Shown: positions 11,565 to 20,650 of the stretch, in pieces
Position numbering within the stretch: the first letter of the stretch is position 1
Layout of the letters: the number at the start of each line of letters is the position of its first letter
Notes under the pieces: model-generated
The model's input: only the letters and a program-made list of their open reading frames with translations
Databases searched by the model: none
Told to the model about the DNA's origin: nothing
Program-made: the position numbers and the translations under genes
Assembly (NCBI GenBank): GCA_965230225.1
Contig: CBDDKM010000010.1
Span: 1,103,747-1,167,746, forward strand
Reading direction: 5' to 3'
Source: CALSMU01 sp965230225
Lineage (GTDB): Bacteria; Bacteroidota; Bacteroidia; Flavobacteriales_D; Parvicellaceae
Length of the DNA: 64,000 nucleotides

Positions 11565-13889
11565 TTATTTCTTCAACACCTTTTTAGTAAGCACTGCTCC
11601 ACCTGTATTTACTTTTACAAAATAAACACCGGCAGACATTTCCTCTAATGAGAACCCTATTGTTTGAGTTCCACTTAATCCACTCATCATTCTATTTTGA
11701 AGAACTCTCCCCTGCACATCCGTAATCTGAATGTTTAAATCATTTACATTATTATTAAATACCAATTGAACATTCAACTCTTCGTTAGCAGGATTTGGAT
11801 ATACATTAAACTGAGAAATATCTCCCAACTCCTCTGTAGAAGTATTATCGATACAGAAATCATGTGAAGTAGAACTACCAAAATCTGCAGCTGGCGCCGT
11901 CATTTGAACATACATTGTTCCATAGAACCCCTGAATATCATAATCACCATCCACATCACAACTTCCGTATTGAGCTCCGCTCATACCATCTCCATAATCG
12001 TCATTAATAGTAAATGTATAGCAACCATCCGATAAACAAATCTCTTCCGTAACTGATGTTCCGTTAGGAGCATCGTCCGGATAAGTTCCTGCCGGTTGAG
12101 ACCATAATAAAGCACTTGTTGATTGATCAGTGATTTCCCATGAGGTTTCACTACCCCAGCAATCAAGAGTAAGATTAATTAATACTGTTTGTGCATTAGC
12201 AAACGAAGTAAAGTTACCTGTTGCATCGTCATTCGAACCATTACCATCAGACTGACCATTTGGCGAACTAATCACTACATTAAATACATGTGCTCCATCT
12301 GTTGAAACTGTCATTCCAGGTAGGGTTACATTTTCCGATTGACCGGTAGTTAAATTTCCACTCCAGTTATACACCTGATTTGTTCCACCATCTACATTAT
12401 ATGAAATAGTAGCTGTTGTCATTGTGGTAGAACCACTATTCTTAATAGTTACTTCAGGAGTAATGAATCCAGTACAATAAGTTCCACTTGGCTCTGATAC
12501 CGATAATACAGCTGCATCATAAGCAACGGTTGCCTGATTAGGATCGTATCCATCTAAAGTGGTTACACCGGTATTTTGTGGATCTAACCAGTCATGCAAT
12601 CTCTGAGCTGAAGATGAAGAGCCATTTCCATCCCAGGACATAGAAAACTTACCATAATAATCGTTTACACTATTAGAACAGTTTGCCTGCCCTCCGTGTA
12701 ACTGACCAACAACATGGTGATTCTCGTTCCATAAACCTGAACCTGAAGACCCACCTTCTGTAGTGGTATTTCTTTCCCAGGCTTCAATTCTCCATTCTGA
12801 ATTAGAAACAGAAGACAATCCCTGAGCTGACTGCAACACATCATCATCAAACGAAATCTTCTTCACATCACCTGAAGGGTGGTGAATTCCAACTGCCGTT
12901 TGAGGAGTGGATCCAGAATTATCCCAACCTGCATAATATACTGCATAAGATGCAGGAGGAATAGAGTTTAACTCTACTAATCCAAAATCAGAATCTGCTT
13001 TAGCTGCTCTAAAAATGGAACCATTTATTGCATCATTATTAGACGGTGCTACACTATTAGCAGAAGACTGACTTCCACAAATAGTACTATTGTAGTTAAA
13101 TCTAAATACTGCACTTCCCATTGAATTAGGTCCACAATGATTCGCTGTTAAGAAATATGGAGTTCCATCTTCGGCTGTATTGTTTACCAATGTTCCTGTA
13201 CAAAGTCCTCCTCCATTTAGAATTCTTGCTTCAGACCTGATTTCATCCGCCCATGGATTTCCATCCGGACAAATAACATCCATGTTACATGCTCCCGACT
13301 CATTTACTTTTTCAGGATACCAACTATTAATATCTCTATATCCATGAACAACCGTTCCGATTAACAATCTTCCTTGTCCAGCAACATCTTGTGGCTCAAA
13401 ATACTCAACGATCATAGACTCTCCTTTTACTAATTGAGTTCCTAATTCGTTGTTTACATTATTGTTTTCGGAGGTATATGCATTTAGCATGTAAGACTTC
13501 TCCTCATTATATACATGTAAGTGAGCTCCTTCAGGAATAAAGAAATCATTAAATATGATATTAATGGATAAAGCTCCTTCGGAAGTCAAAATCATTCTCC
13601 AAACTCTATCTCCTTTATCAGTAACCTGCCAAACTCCCGAGTTATTTAAGTCATAATTGGTGTTATGTTCATACCCAAATCGGTATGGACCTACTTTATT
13701 AGCATGGTTTATCTCATCTTCATCCAATTGAGTTTGTAAATCAAAAGAAGGCATGGTGTATTCTGGAACATCTTTATCTTCCAGAGCTATCTTTTGTTTA
13801 AATGACACCGGGCCTCCGACGTCGAATGTTTGACCAATAGTAGTTGAGAGCATAGCAACTCCCAAGAGTGTTAAGTAAATCTTTTTCAT
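11565..13889 (-). CDS. Secreted trypsin-like serine protease with type IX sorting signal
   Basis: A 774-residue exported protein. A signal peptide (residues 1-20, ending IGQ) is followed by an N-terminal region, then a chymotrypsin-fold protease of lysyl-endopeptidase type with His251 in TANHC, Asp301 in SDFGL and the serine in GGSSGSG (about Ser382). Several paired cysteines lie around the active site. After about residue 455 comes a CARDB/Ig-like domain, a DGCYTFTINDDYGDGM domain common in Bacteroidota exoproteins, and a C-terminal type A sorting domain (YPNPANEEL ... GVYFVKV ... KKVLKK) that directs type IX secretion across the outer membrane. The protein likely degrades extracellular protein. 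It is a single-gene unit with its own terminator; its 5' leader contains a 7-bp-arm palindrome at 13906-13921. Confidence 0.9.
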   Translation of the reverse strand: MKKIYLTLLGVAMLSTTIGQTFDVGGPVSFKQKIALEDKDVPEYTMPSFDLQTQLDEDEINHANKVGPYRFGYEHNTNYDLNNSGVWQVTDKGDRVWRMILTSEGALSINIIFNDFFIPEGAHLHVYNEEKSYMLNAYTSENNNVNNELGTQLVKGESMIVEYFEPQDVAGQGRLLIGTVVHGYRDINSWYPEKVNESGACNMDVICPDGNPWADEIRSEARILNGGGLCTGTLVNNTAEDGTPYFLTANHCGPNSMGSAVFRFNYNSTICGSQSSANSVAPSNNDAINGSIFRAAKADSDFGLVELNSIPPASYAVYYAGWDNSGSTPQTAVGIHHPSGDVKKISFDDDVLQSAQGLSSVSNSEWRIEAWERNTTTEGGSSGSGLWNENHHVVGQLHGGQANCSNSVNDYYGKFSMSWDGNGSSSSAQRLHDWLDPQNTGVTTLDGYDPNQATVAYDAAVLSVSEPSGTYCTGFITPEVTIKNSGSTTMTTATISYNVDGGTNQVYNWSGNLTTGQSENVTLPGMTVSTDGAHVFNVVISSPNGQSDGNGSNDDATGNFTSFANAQTVLINLTLDCWGSETSWEITDQSTSALLWSQPAGTYPDDAPNGTSVTEEICLSDGCYTFTINDDYGDGMSGAQYGSCDVDGDYDIQGFYGTMYVQMTAPAADFGSSTSHDFCIDNTSTEELGDISQFNVYPNPANEELNVQLVFNNNVNDLNIQITDVQGRVLQNRMMSGLSGTQTIGFSLEEMSAGVYFVKVNTGGAVLTKKVLKK

Positions 13890-13905
13890 CTAGTGTGGTT
13901 TATTT

Positions 13906-13921
13906 GGTTTCACTTGAAACC
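13906..13921. promoter_or_regulatory. Palindrome in the protease leader
   Basis: GGTTTCA and TGAAACC flank a CT spacer, 17 bp ahead of the protease start. It could be an operator or an mRNA hairpin. No partner protein can be named. Confidence 0.35.
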
Positions 13922-14023
13922 GGTTGTTTCAGTTGATTGAGGGAGAAATATAAGCAATTTTTCCCAAACCGGTGTTTTGAAACAAGGACCAATAAACACT
14001 AGAATGGTTGCTTGTCTGGCTAA

Positions 14024-14956
14024 TTACATTTGCTCAAGAATGGCAATTCTCTTTTTGATTGGAGGGTGGGTAGCAAAAATACCTGAGATAGAACTAAAGG
14101 CATTACTTTCCTTTTTACTCTTTGAATTATCGATGAAGAGCTGTTTTATATCTCCACTTTTTACTGACTCTACATTGCTATTGCCCGAAATTTTTCTCAG
14201 CGCGGAAGCCATTGCCCCTGCATTTTTAGTCATCTCTACAGCTCCAGCATCAGCCAAATACTCTCTCTTACGCGACAAAGCAAATTTAAATACAATGGAA
14301 AAGAAATAGACTACCACTGCAATTAGCATTGCCACCAATACTACACGGCCATCCATTTTACTGTCTTTTCTCCTACCTCCATAAATCAAAGAACGAAACA
14401 ACACCTCCACCAGAAAGGCAAAGATTCCTACAAATATGATGGAGATGATCAATAAACGAACATCTTTATTACGTATATGACTCAACTCATGCGCAATTAC
14501 ACCTTCCAACTCTTCATCATTTAACTTATCGATGATTCCTGTTGTAAGTGTAACAGCATAAGACCTTTCATCAATTCCACTTGCGAAAGCATTCAAAGCA
14601 CTGGAATTAATTACATACAATTTAGGCATCTTCATCCCAACAGACATGCATAGGTTTTCAGTCAGGTTATAGATTCTTTTATGATCTCTTCGATCTAATG
14701 ATTTTGCTCCGCTAGTTGACTTGATAATACTTGAATGAGACAAGTAGGCAATTAAGAACCAAACACCCACTCCTCCAAGTATAAAAGGGATAGTATAAAT
14801 AAACTGAGTATTTACCTCGTTCATATTATTACTTCCTATCAGAAAAAAGAAAAAGAGATACGCCCCCACTAATATCAAAGTAGGAAAGGAAAGTAATAGC
14901 AATAACGACTTACGATTATTTCTTCGGATCTGCTCCTGTAGCCCAATAAACCTCAT
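14024..14956 (-). CDS. M48-family membrane metalloprotease (HtpX-like)
   Basis: A 310-residue zinc protease. Two membrane segments (about 18-40 and 53-71) precede the cytosolic catalytic part with HELSH at 156-160 (zinc ligands His156 and His160, catalytic Glu157) and the third ligand likely Glu232 in REYLADAGA; two more membrane segments lie between (about 168-188 and 204-224). HtpX-type enzymes cut damaged membrane proteins. The gene follows lemA by 10 bp, and this LemA-M48 pair is widely conserved, which supports a joint role in envelope quality control. Start MRFIG is the only good choice close to lemA. Confidence 0.88.
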   Translation of the reverse strand: MRFIGLQEQIRRNNRKSLLLLLSFPTLILVGAYLFFFFLIGSNNMNEVNTQFIYTIPFILGGVGVWFLIAYLSHSSIIKSTSGAKSLDRRDHKRIYNLTENLCMSVGMKMPKLYVINSSALNAFASGIDERSYAVTLTTGIIDKLNDEELEGVIAHELSHIRNKDVRLLIISIIFVGIFAFLVEVLFRSLIYGGRRKDSKMDGRVVLVAMLIAVVVYFFSIVFKFALSRKREYLADAGAVEMTKNAGAMASALRKISGNSNVESVKSGDIKQLFIDNSKSKKESNAFSSISGIFATHPPIKKRIAILEQM

Positions 14957-14966
14957 CTATCCGGGG

Positions 14967-15530
14967 TTAAAATTTCACTTCCGGAGCTTTATCCAATTTT
15001 TCTCTTTCGATGATACCAATATCAAACATGGACTCTGTTTTATATCCTTTCATATTGGCAACAATATTAGATGGAAATTGCTCCACCCCATTATTATACT
15101 CTCTCGTTGCCGAGTTAAAGAAACGACGAACGGCAGATAATTTATTCTCGATATCGGCAATTTCTTCCTGTAATTGAAGAAAATTAGAATTTGCTTTAAG
15201 GTCTGGATAGGCCTCCACCTGCAACTGAAAAGCAGAAAGAGCGGCCCCCAATTGAGATTCTGCTGCAATCTTATCATTAATACTTCCAGCTTTCATACAT
15301 GCAGATCTTGCCTGCGTAACAGCGGTAAGCACTTCGCTTTCGTGCTCCATGTATCCTTTCACTGATCCTATTAACTGTGGAATGAGGTCATGACGCTGCT
15401 TTAATTGAACATCAATATCGGCAAATGCATTCTCTCTATTATTCTTTAAAGCAACTAGTCTATTGTTTAGAGAAACAAACCAAATTACCAAAATTAATAC
15501 AACTCCTCCTCCTATTAATAATCCTATCAT
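14967..15530 (-). CDS. lemA: LemA family protein
   Basis: A 187-residue protein with one N-terminal membrane helix (about residues 1-19) and a long helical bundle. Conserved LemA blocks are visible: LVALKNNRENAFADIDVQLKQR cut short here as NAFADIDVQLKQRHDLIPQL, then VTQARSA, and the C-terminal FNSATREYNNGVEQFPSNIV. The role of LemA is not settled; it is usually found next to M48 or TPM-domain proteins, as here with the HtpX-like gene 10 bp downstream. Confidence 0.9.
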   Translation of the reverse strand: MIGLLIGGGVVLILVIWFVSLNNRLVALKNNRENAFADIDVQLKQRHDLIPQLIGSVKGYMEHESEVLTAVTQARSACMKAGSINDKIAAESQLGAALSAFQLQVEAYPDLKANSNFLQLQEEIADIENKLSAVRRFFNSATREYNNGVEQFPSNIVANMKGYKTESMFDIGIIEREKLDKAPEVKF

Positions 15531-15586
15531 CGATTTTAAATTATAGTTTGTTTAAAGTTAGAAAATTTTCCTAAACAATTAACCAT

Positions 15587-15614
15587 AAAAAAAGGAGGTA
15601 AAAACCTCCTTTTA
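15587..15614 (-). terminator. Terminator of the paaE-like gene
   Basis: AAAGGAGGT (15591-15599) pairs with ACCTCCTTT (15604-15612) around AAAA; on the minus strand the stem is followed by a run of T. Confidence 0.85.
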
Positions 15615-15634
15615 ACAATTATTATAAGTTCAGC

Positions 15635-16696
15635 TTATGCTTCGTCAAAATCAACCACTACGTGTCCTGATGCCGGATGTGCCTGACAAGTAAGTACAAA
15701 ACCTTCTGCAACTTCCTCATCACTTAATGCATAATTAGCATCCATTATCATTTTTCCTTCGGTAACCTTTGCTTTACAAGTACAGCATACCGCTCCTTTA
15801 CAGGAAAAAGGAACATCTAAATCATTTTGCATTGCTGCTTCCAAAACATCGTCTCCATCTGCCGCAAGATCAAACTCTACTTCTTCATCATCATAAATCA
15901 CTTTTACCTTTGCCACTCCCGAAAACTCATTTACCTCTACTTCATCCTCTTCTTTCAGCAAATCTGGAGTGGTAAATAACTCATAATGCACTTTTGACTC
16001 ATCGATATTCAGGTTTTTCAAACCAGTAACAACATCAAAAATCATTTGTTCAGGTCCACACATGAAAAAACCATCCGCATTAAGAGAGCTCATATCATCT
16101 TTTAATAAGGTAATGGCTTTCTTCTCGTTAATTCTTCCATTTGTTAATGGCTTTCCTGAGTCTTCTCTTGTTAATACATTATAATAGGTAAAGTTACCGC
16201 TTCCCGACAACTGATCTAACTCCGACTTAAAAATGGTACTCTCCTCTGTTTTATTACCATAAAACAAAACAAACTTTGAGGAACTAGTTTCCTCCAACAC
16301 CGTTTTGATCATGGAAATAATTGGTGTAATACCACTTCCTGCAGCAAACCCTACATAGGTTTTGTTCTCTTCAGGAGTTAAAACAAACATTCCATTTGGA
16401 GGCATTACTTCAATCATGTCTCCAACAGAAACCTGATCGTTCAAATAATTAGAGACCTTTCCATTTTCCACTCTTTTCACTGCTATTCTTGGGTCCTCGC
16501 CAAGAGAAGGAGAAGAACACAAAGAATAAGCTCTTCGCTCATCACTTCCATTTACCATTGCTTTAACAGTTAGATACTGCCCTGCTTTATAGGCAAAATC
16601 TCCTTTTAAAGATTCTGGAATTTCGAATGCAATTGAAACTGTATCTTCTGTCTCATTGCGAACATCACTTACTTTTAAATTATGGAATTGACTCAT
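15635..16696 (-). CDS. paaE: PaaE-type ferredoxin-NAD(P)H reductase with plant-type 2Fe-2S domain
   Basis: A 353-residue flavin reductase: an FAD-binding domain (RAYSLCSSP), an NAD(P)-binding domain (GFAAGSGITPIISMIKTVL) and a C-terminal 2Fe-2S domain with cysteines in PFSCKGAVCCTCKAKV and TCQAHP. This order and length match PaaE, the reductase of the phenylacetyl-CoA epoxidase. I start at MSQFHNLKV (16696), where homologs begin, rather than at the 9-residue longer frame. It is divergent from a PaaG-type isomerase gene, which supports a link to phenylacetate, but no paaABCD genes lie in the window, so it might serve another oxygenase. Confidence 0.8.
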   Translation of the reverse strand: MSQFHNLKVSDVRNETEDTVSIAFEIPESLKGDFAYKAGQYLTVKAMVNGSDERRAYSLCSSPSLGEDPRIAVKRVENGKVSNYLNDQVSVGDMIEVMPPNGMFVLTPEENKTYVGFAAGSGITPIISMIKTVLEETSSSKFVLFYGNKTEESTIFKSELDQLSGSGNFTYYNVLTREDSGKPLTNGRINEKKAITLLKDDMSSLNADGFFMCGPEQMIFDVVTGLKNLNIDESKVHYELFTTPDLLKEEDEVEVNEFSGVAKVKVIYDDEEVEFDLAADGDDVLEAAMQNDLDVPFSCKGAVCCTCKAKVTEGKMIMDANYALSDEEVAEGFVLTCQAHPASGHVVVDFDEA

Positions 16697-16823
16697 ATTA
16701 TTTATATTCAAAAACGGATGCAAAGTTATAATTGCATTCTTAATTTATAATATCTGCACTTGTTTTTTTTCGATTACACGATTTTGTGCATTTTTACAAC
16801 ACTAAAAATTAATTGAACTTATT

Positions 16824-17615
16824 ATGGAATCCATAAACTACGATAATATTGAATTTACTGTATCAGAAGGAGTAGCTACAATTACGCTTAACAGACCGAA
16901 TGTACTTAACAGCTTCAACTTCGAAATGGCAGACGACACTAAAGATGCCTTAAAGCATTGTTCTGAGAATTCTGAGATTAGAGCAATCATTTTAACAGCA
17001 AACGGAAAAGGGTTTTGTGCCGGACAAGATTTAGCAGAAGCTACTCGTGAGGGCGGACCAAAAATTGAAGAAATAGTTGACCATACATACAATCCTATTA
17101 TTCTTGCTATCAGAAATATTGAAAAACCTGTAATTTGTGCGGTAAATGGAGTTGCAGCAGGAGCTGGTGCAAACATTGCCCTTGCTTGCGACATTACTTT
17201 TGCGGCAACATCTGCCAAATTTATCCAATCATTTAGTAACATAGGGTTGATACCAGATAGTGGAGGAACATTTTTCTTACCTAGACTTATTGGTATGCAG
17301 CGCGCTACTGCACAGATGTTTTTAGGAAATAAGGTTACTGCTGCCGAAGCGAAAGAAATTGGAATGATTTACGAAGTAGTGGAGGGTGATCAATTGCAAA
17401 GTTCTGTTTTTGAATTTGCGAAAAAGCTTGCCTCAAGACCTACCAAAGGATTTGGACTAACCAAGAAAGCTTTGAACATGGGACTGAAAAACTCTATCGA
17501 GGAGCAATTGGCTGTTGAGAAAGAACTTCAGGCAGAAGCAGCTCAATCTTATGATCACAAAGAAGGTATTAACGCATTTTTTGAAAAAAGAGCCCCTATA
17601 TATAAAGGAGAGTAA
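16824..17615 (+). CDS. paaG: Enoyl-CoA hydratase/isomerase, PaaG-like (epoxyphenylacetyl-CoA isomerase)
   Basis: A 263-residue crotonase-fold enzyme. The oxyanion-hole segments GKGFCAGQDL (near residue 70) and NGVAAGAGANIAL (near residue 110) and the catalytic segment GLIPDSGGTFFLPRL (near residue 140) are clear. The Asp in PDSGG and the general sequence resemble PaaG, which turns the ring epoxide of phenylacetyl-CoA into an oxepin. The neighbouring divergent paaE-like gene supports this. Other crotonase activities cannot be excluded. The C-terminal FFEKRAPIYKGE is typical of the family. Confidence 0.78.
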   Translation: MESINYDNIEFTVSEGVATITLNRPNVLNSFNFEMADDTKDALKHCSENSEIRAIILTANGKGFCAGQDLAEATREGGPKIEEIVDHTYNPIILAIRNIEKPVICAVNGVAAGAGANIALACDITFAATSAKFIQSFSNIGLIPDSGGTFFLPRLIGMQRATAQMFLGNKVTAAEAKEIGMIYEVVEGDQLQSSVFEFAKKLASRPTKGFGLTKKALNMGLKNSIEEQLAVEKELQAEAAQSYDHKEGINAFFEKRAPIYKGE

Positions 17616-17616
17616 T

Positions 17617-19872
17617 CTATTTCAAGAATCTTCTATTAGAAATTAGATAGCCAAAATTAAAGATGAAGCTCCAGTGCTCATCTCTTTCTGTGTAATAATT
17701 GATAGTTGCCGAAGCAGGGCCTAGTGGACTGTGGAAGACTAATGCTCCAGAAGCAATATACCCACGATATTGCCATGCGTTGTCTATATCGTAGTATGCT
17801 ACGTTAAAGTTATTCGGCAAAATTCTGGTATAAGGCTGAAATAAATAACCAGAAGCGCGAACTTCGATGGATGGGGTAACACTCATTATTCCTTTAAGAC
17901 CAACAGCAACATAATCATGGGACACATGCCCTGGAAGGAAGAATGTTTTACTTTCCTGAATTGGCTGATAAGCTGGAGACATAATTATGGTAGAGGTATA
18001 ATTATCAAAAAACTTATCTATTAGTAATAGGTTCCCTTCTACTTCTCCTCCTAAAGTAAACCTTTGTGTTACCGGAAGATATTTCTCTCCAAACAAATTA
18101 AAGTAATACCAGGTGTGCTCTACATTTTCGGCAGGAGAAATTAAAGGGGATGTACTCCCTGGGAGAGTATTCTCTATACCAAAAACATATCTTGTTGTAA
18201 ACTCAAGTTTACTTCCTCTGGAAGAATAAAGCTTTCTATTCAAATTAGACTGGGAGAATTTTAACTCCAGGCTTTGCCCTAGAAACTGGGTTTGATCTGC
18301 GGTATCTGAAGCGGTGAAGTTCTCTGTTTGATAATAATCATTATACACTTCTCCTATATTGTAACTAAAAGATAACTTCCTTTTGTTTCCCAAGGGCACT
18401 CCGGTCTCTAATCCAAAGTAGTTTTCATTCTCTACGATATAGGAAGGTTTAACATCTTCGAAAAACGTAGCAAAACTTTTAAAGTAATCCCACCTACTTA
18501 TATATCCATAAGACTTTATGTAAAAAGGAGTTTTATAATTAAAGTCTAATTGAGCTGCTCCTCCAACCGATCCGTAAAACTTACCAAAGTAGGAGTTCGC
18601 ACTTAACTTTAACCCAAATTGCCCTAATCTTAAATACTCCAAACCTAAATACCCAGTATTAATCGGCCTGGAAGAGAAAACACCTCCAAATTTTGCCGCA
18701 AAAGGTTTTTCTGGCTTTACTTGTAATTCCAGAATATACTTACCTGAGTTCGGGTCGATGGAGGCAATTGGGTACAGGTTTTTCAATTTTTCGTCCTCAA
18801 CTAATCTAAAATACCTCTTTTTGAGTGTATGAATATCGATGGACTCCCCTTTACGAATAAGCGCATTCTTTATATACTTTGCCTGATTTTCGTCTACTCC
18901 TTTAACGATTACTCGATCAAAGATGAGCTCATGATTTTTCTGATAAAACAGAAATCTTTTCTTCATAAGTTCATTTTGATCCACTCTTCTTTGGACCACT
19001 TGTTTAATCGTATCCATCATAGCCATTGCTGCCTCGTACCCTTCCATCACAGCAATGTGTGCCTCCGAAAAATCAAATCCACTCCTTTTTAATACTGGTT
19101 CAATTAAAATCCCATTCTCACACACTACAGAAACTTCACTTCTGTTAATGATCATTGTTTTTAATTGGGAAAAAGCATCATCCTCATCAGGAGGCGCAAT
19201 TGAATCAGGAAAATTTACACCTATAATGATGTCAGGGAAAAACTCATCATACATCACATCAGCCGGAAAATTATTGTACAACCCTCCATCAAACAGGAGT
19301 TTATCGTCTACACGAATAGGCTTTATATATCCAGGGTAAGTCATGGATGCTCTAACTGCCTGATTCAAATGTCCCTCATCAAAAACCACAGGGGATTTAG
19401 TCAACACATCTGAAGCTACACAGCGAAAAGGAACAAATAAACTATCGAAGTTGTACCCAGCATTACTGGAAATTGAAGAATACAAAGACATGTACTCAAA
19501 ATCCATTGCTACTGGGTTTGTAAGGTTTGTCGGAATCGCTTTTGCCAGGTTAAACTCTTTATTAATTCTCATGTTAATCCATGAAGCATCCGATTCTGGC
19601 TTTCTAAAAAAGTATTGAAACTCCTCTTCGATTCCTCCATTGGACATTACGACAAATTTCTCGGTACTTACCAAAGAATCCATAATATCTGGAGAAATAC
19701 CAGAAGCATACATACTTCCCACCATTGCTCCTGCACTGGTTCCGGTAATATAATCTATTGGAATATTGTTCTCCTCCAGGGCTTTAATTACACCAATATG
19801 AGCTAACCCATGAGACCCTCCTCCACTAAGTACCAGTCCAACTCTCTGAGCTGAACTAGCCTGGGCAATCAA
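17617..19872 (-). CDS. Patatin-like phospholipase with outer-membrane barrel domain; start region damaged
   Basis: The protein has an N-terminal patatin domain with GGGSHGLAHIG (oxyanion loop), nucleophile motif GTSAG and the catalytic Asp in DGGLYNN, a POTRA-like middle part (about residues 310-390) and a C-terminal Omp85-like beta-barrel ending in FNFGYLISNRRFLK. This matches the patatin-POTRA-barrel design known from type Vd autotransporters such as PlpD. The frame listed begins at TTG 19872. In the same frame, an ATG at 19911 is followed by TAA (19906-19908) and then by codons that make a fine signal peptide ending IAQASSAQ; one T-to-A change in that TAA would restore MKAIRLLTIISFIL. So the true start is disrupted, or the base is misread. 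It is tail-to-tail with paaG, 1 bp apart. Confidence 0.85.
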   Translation of the reverse strand: MIAQASSAQRVGLVLSGGGSHGLAHIGVIKALEENNIPIDYITGTSAGAMVGSMYASGISPDIMDSLVSTEKFVVMSNGGIEEEFQYFFRKPESDASWINMRINKEFNLAKAIPTNLTNPVAMDFEYMSLYSSISSNAGYNFDSLFVPFRCVASDVLTKSPVVFDEGHLNQAVRASMTYPGYIKPIRVDDKLLFDGGLYNNFPADVMYDEFFPDIIIGVNFPDSIAPPDEDDAFSQLKTMIINRSEVSVVCENGILIEPVLKRSGFDFSEAHIAVMEGYEAAMAMMDTIKQVVQRRVDQNELMKKRFLFYQKNHELIFDRVIVKGVDENQAKYIKNALIRKGESIDIHTLKKRYFRLVEDEKLKNLYPIASIDPNSGKYILELQVKPEKPFAAKFGGVFSSRPINTGYLGLEYLRLGQFGLKLSANSYFGKFYGSVGGAAQLDFNYKTPFYIKSYGYISRWDYFKSFATFFEDVKPSYIVENENYFGLETGVPLGNKRKLSFSYNIGEVYNDYYQTENFTASDTADQTQFLGQSLELKFSQSNLNRKLYSSRGSKLEFTTRYVFGIENTLPGSTSPLISPAENVEHTWYYFNLFGEKYLPVTQRFTLGGEVEGNLLLIDKFFDNYTSTIIMSPAYQPIQESKTFFLPGHVSHDYVAVGLKGIMSVTPSIEVRASGYLFQPYTRILPNNFNVAYYDIDNAWQYRGYIASGALVFHSPLGPASATINYYTERDEHWSFIFNFGYLISNRRFLK

Positions 19873-19980
19873 TATAAACGATATGATCGTTAGTAGTCTA
19901 ATAGCTTACATTTGAATAATGACTCAAGCAAATATCAAGAAATTCATATCTGTTTAAAAACAAATATCTACTTTTAATAT

Positions 19981-20643
19981 ATGTTAATAAAAGCTTTTAA
20001 CATTTTGTTCTACCTAATAACCTGCATTATTTTCTCAGGATGCCTGGAGGTAATAGAAGAAATTGAGCTTAACCAAGATGGTTCGGGTACTGCAAACTAC
20101 ACCATTAATTTGAGCCAGAGTAAAGTTAAGCTTGGTTCTATTATGCAATTGGACAGCATTAATGGCAAGAAAATCCCTACTATAAACGACATTGAAAATG
20201 AGCTTAACCTACTAGCTCATGAGCTAGAAAATCACGAAGGAATTAAAAACACCGACATACAAATGGATCATGAAGAATTCATTTACACCATTTCGGTTGA
20301 TTTTAATAATATTAACCAATTGAGCTCAGCAATAAATGAATTGTCTTATTGGCAAAAATCACACATCAAGCCTACTCAGAGCATCTACTCTTACAAATCT
20401 TCTTCGTTAACCAGAAAATTCGAACCGATTAACGATAGAAGCACCGATATTCAGGTTGAAAAATATAAATCTGAATTACAATCGGGGAGCTATATCTGTA
20501 TCGTTAGATCTTCAAATGAAGTAAAAAGCGTTAGCAATAGCATTGTTAAAACGTCACAAAACAAAAGAGCTGTAATGCTTAGAGCTTCTTTATACGATAC
20601 CTACAGAAAAAACAATCAACTTAATTTCAATATTCAATACTGA
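19981..20643 (+). CDS. Putative lipoprotein of unknown function
   Basis: A 220-residue protein with a lipoprotein signal (hydrophobic segment, then FSGC with the acylated Cys at about residue 20). The mature part opens with EVIEEIELNQDGSGT, a beta-rich start seen in a group of Bacteroidota lipoproteins of unknown role. The next gene starts 8 bp after its stop, so the two are probably one operon and may work together at the envelope. I do not recognise a catalytic motif. Confidence 0.6.
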   Translation: MLIKAFNILFYLITCIIFSGCLEVIEEIELNQDGSGTANYTINLSQSKVKLGSIMQLDSINGKKIPTINDIENELNLLAHELENHEGIKNTDIQMDHEEFIYTISVDFNNINQLSSAINELSYWQKSHIKPTQSIYSYKSSSLTRKFEPINDRSTDIQVEKYKSELQSGSYICIVRSSNEVKSVSNSIVKTSQNKRAVMLRASLYDTYRKNNQLNFNIQY

Positions 20644-20650
20644 CCATATT

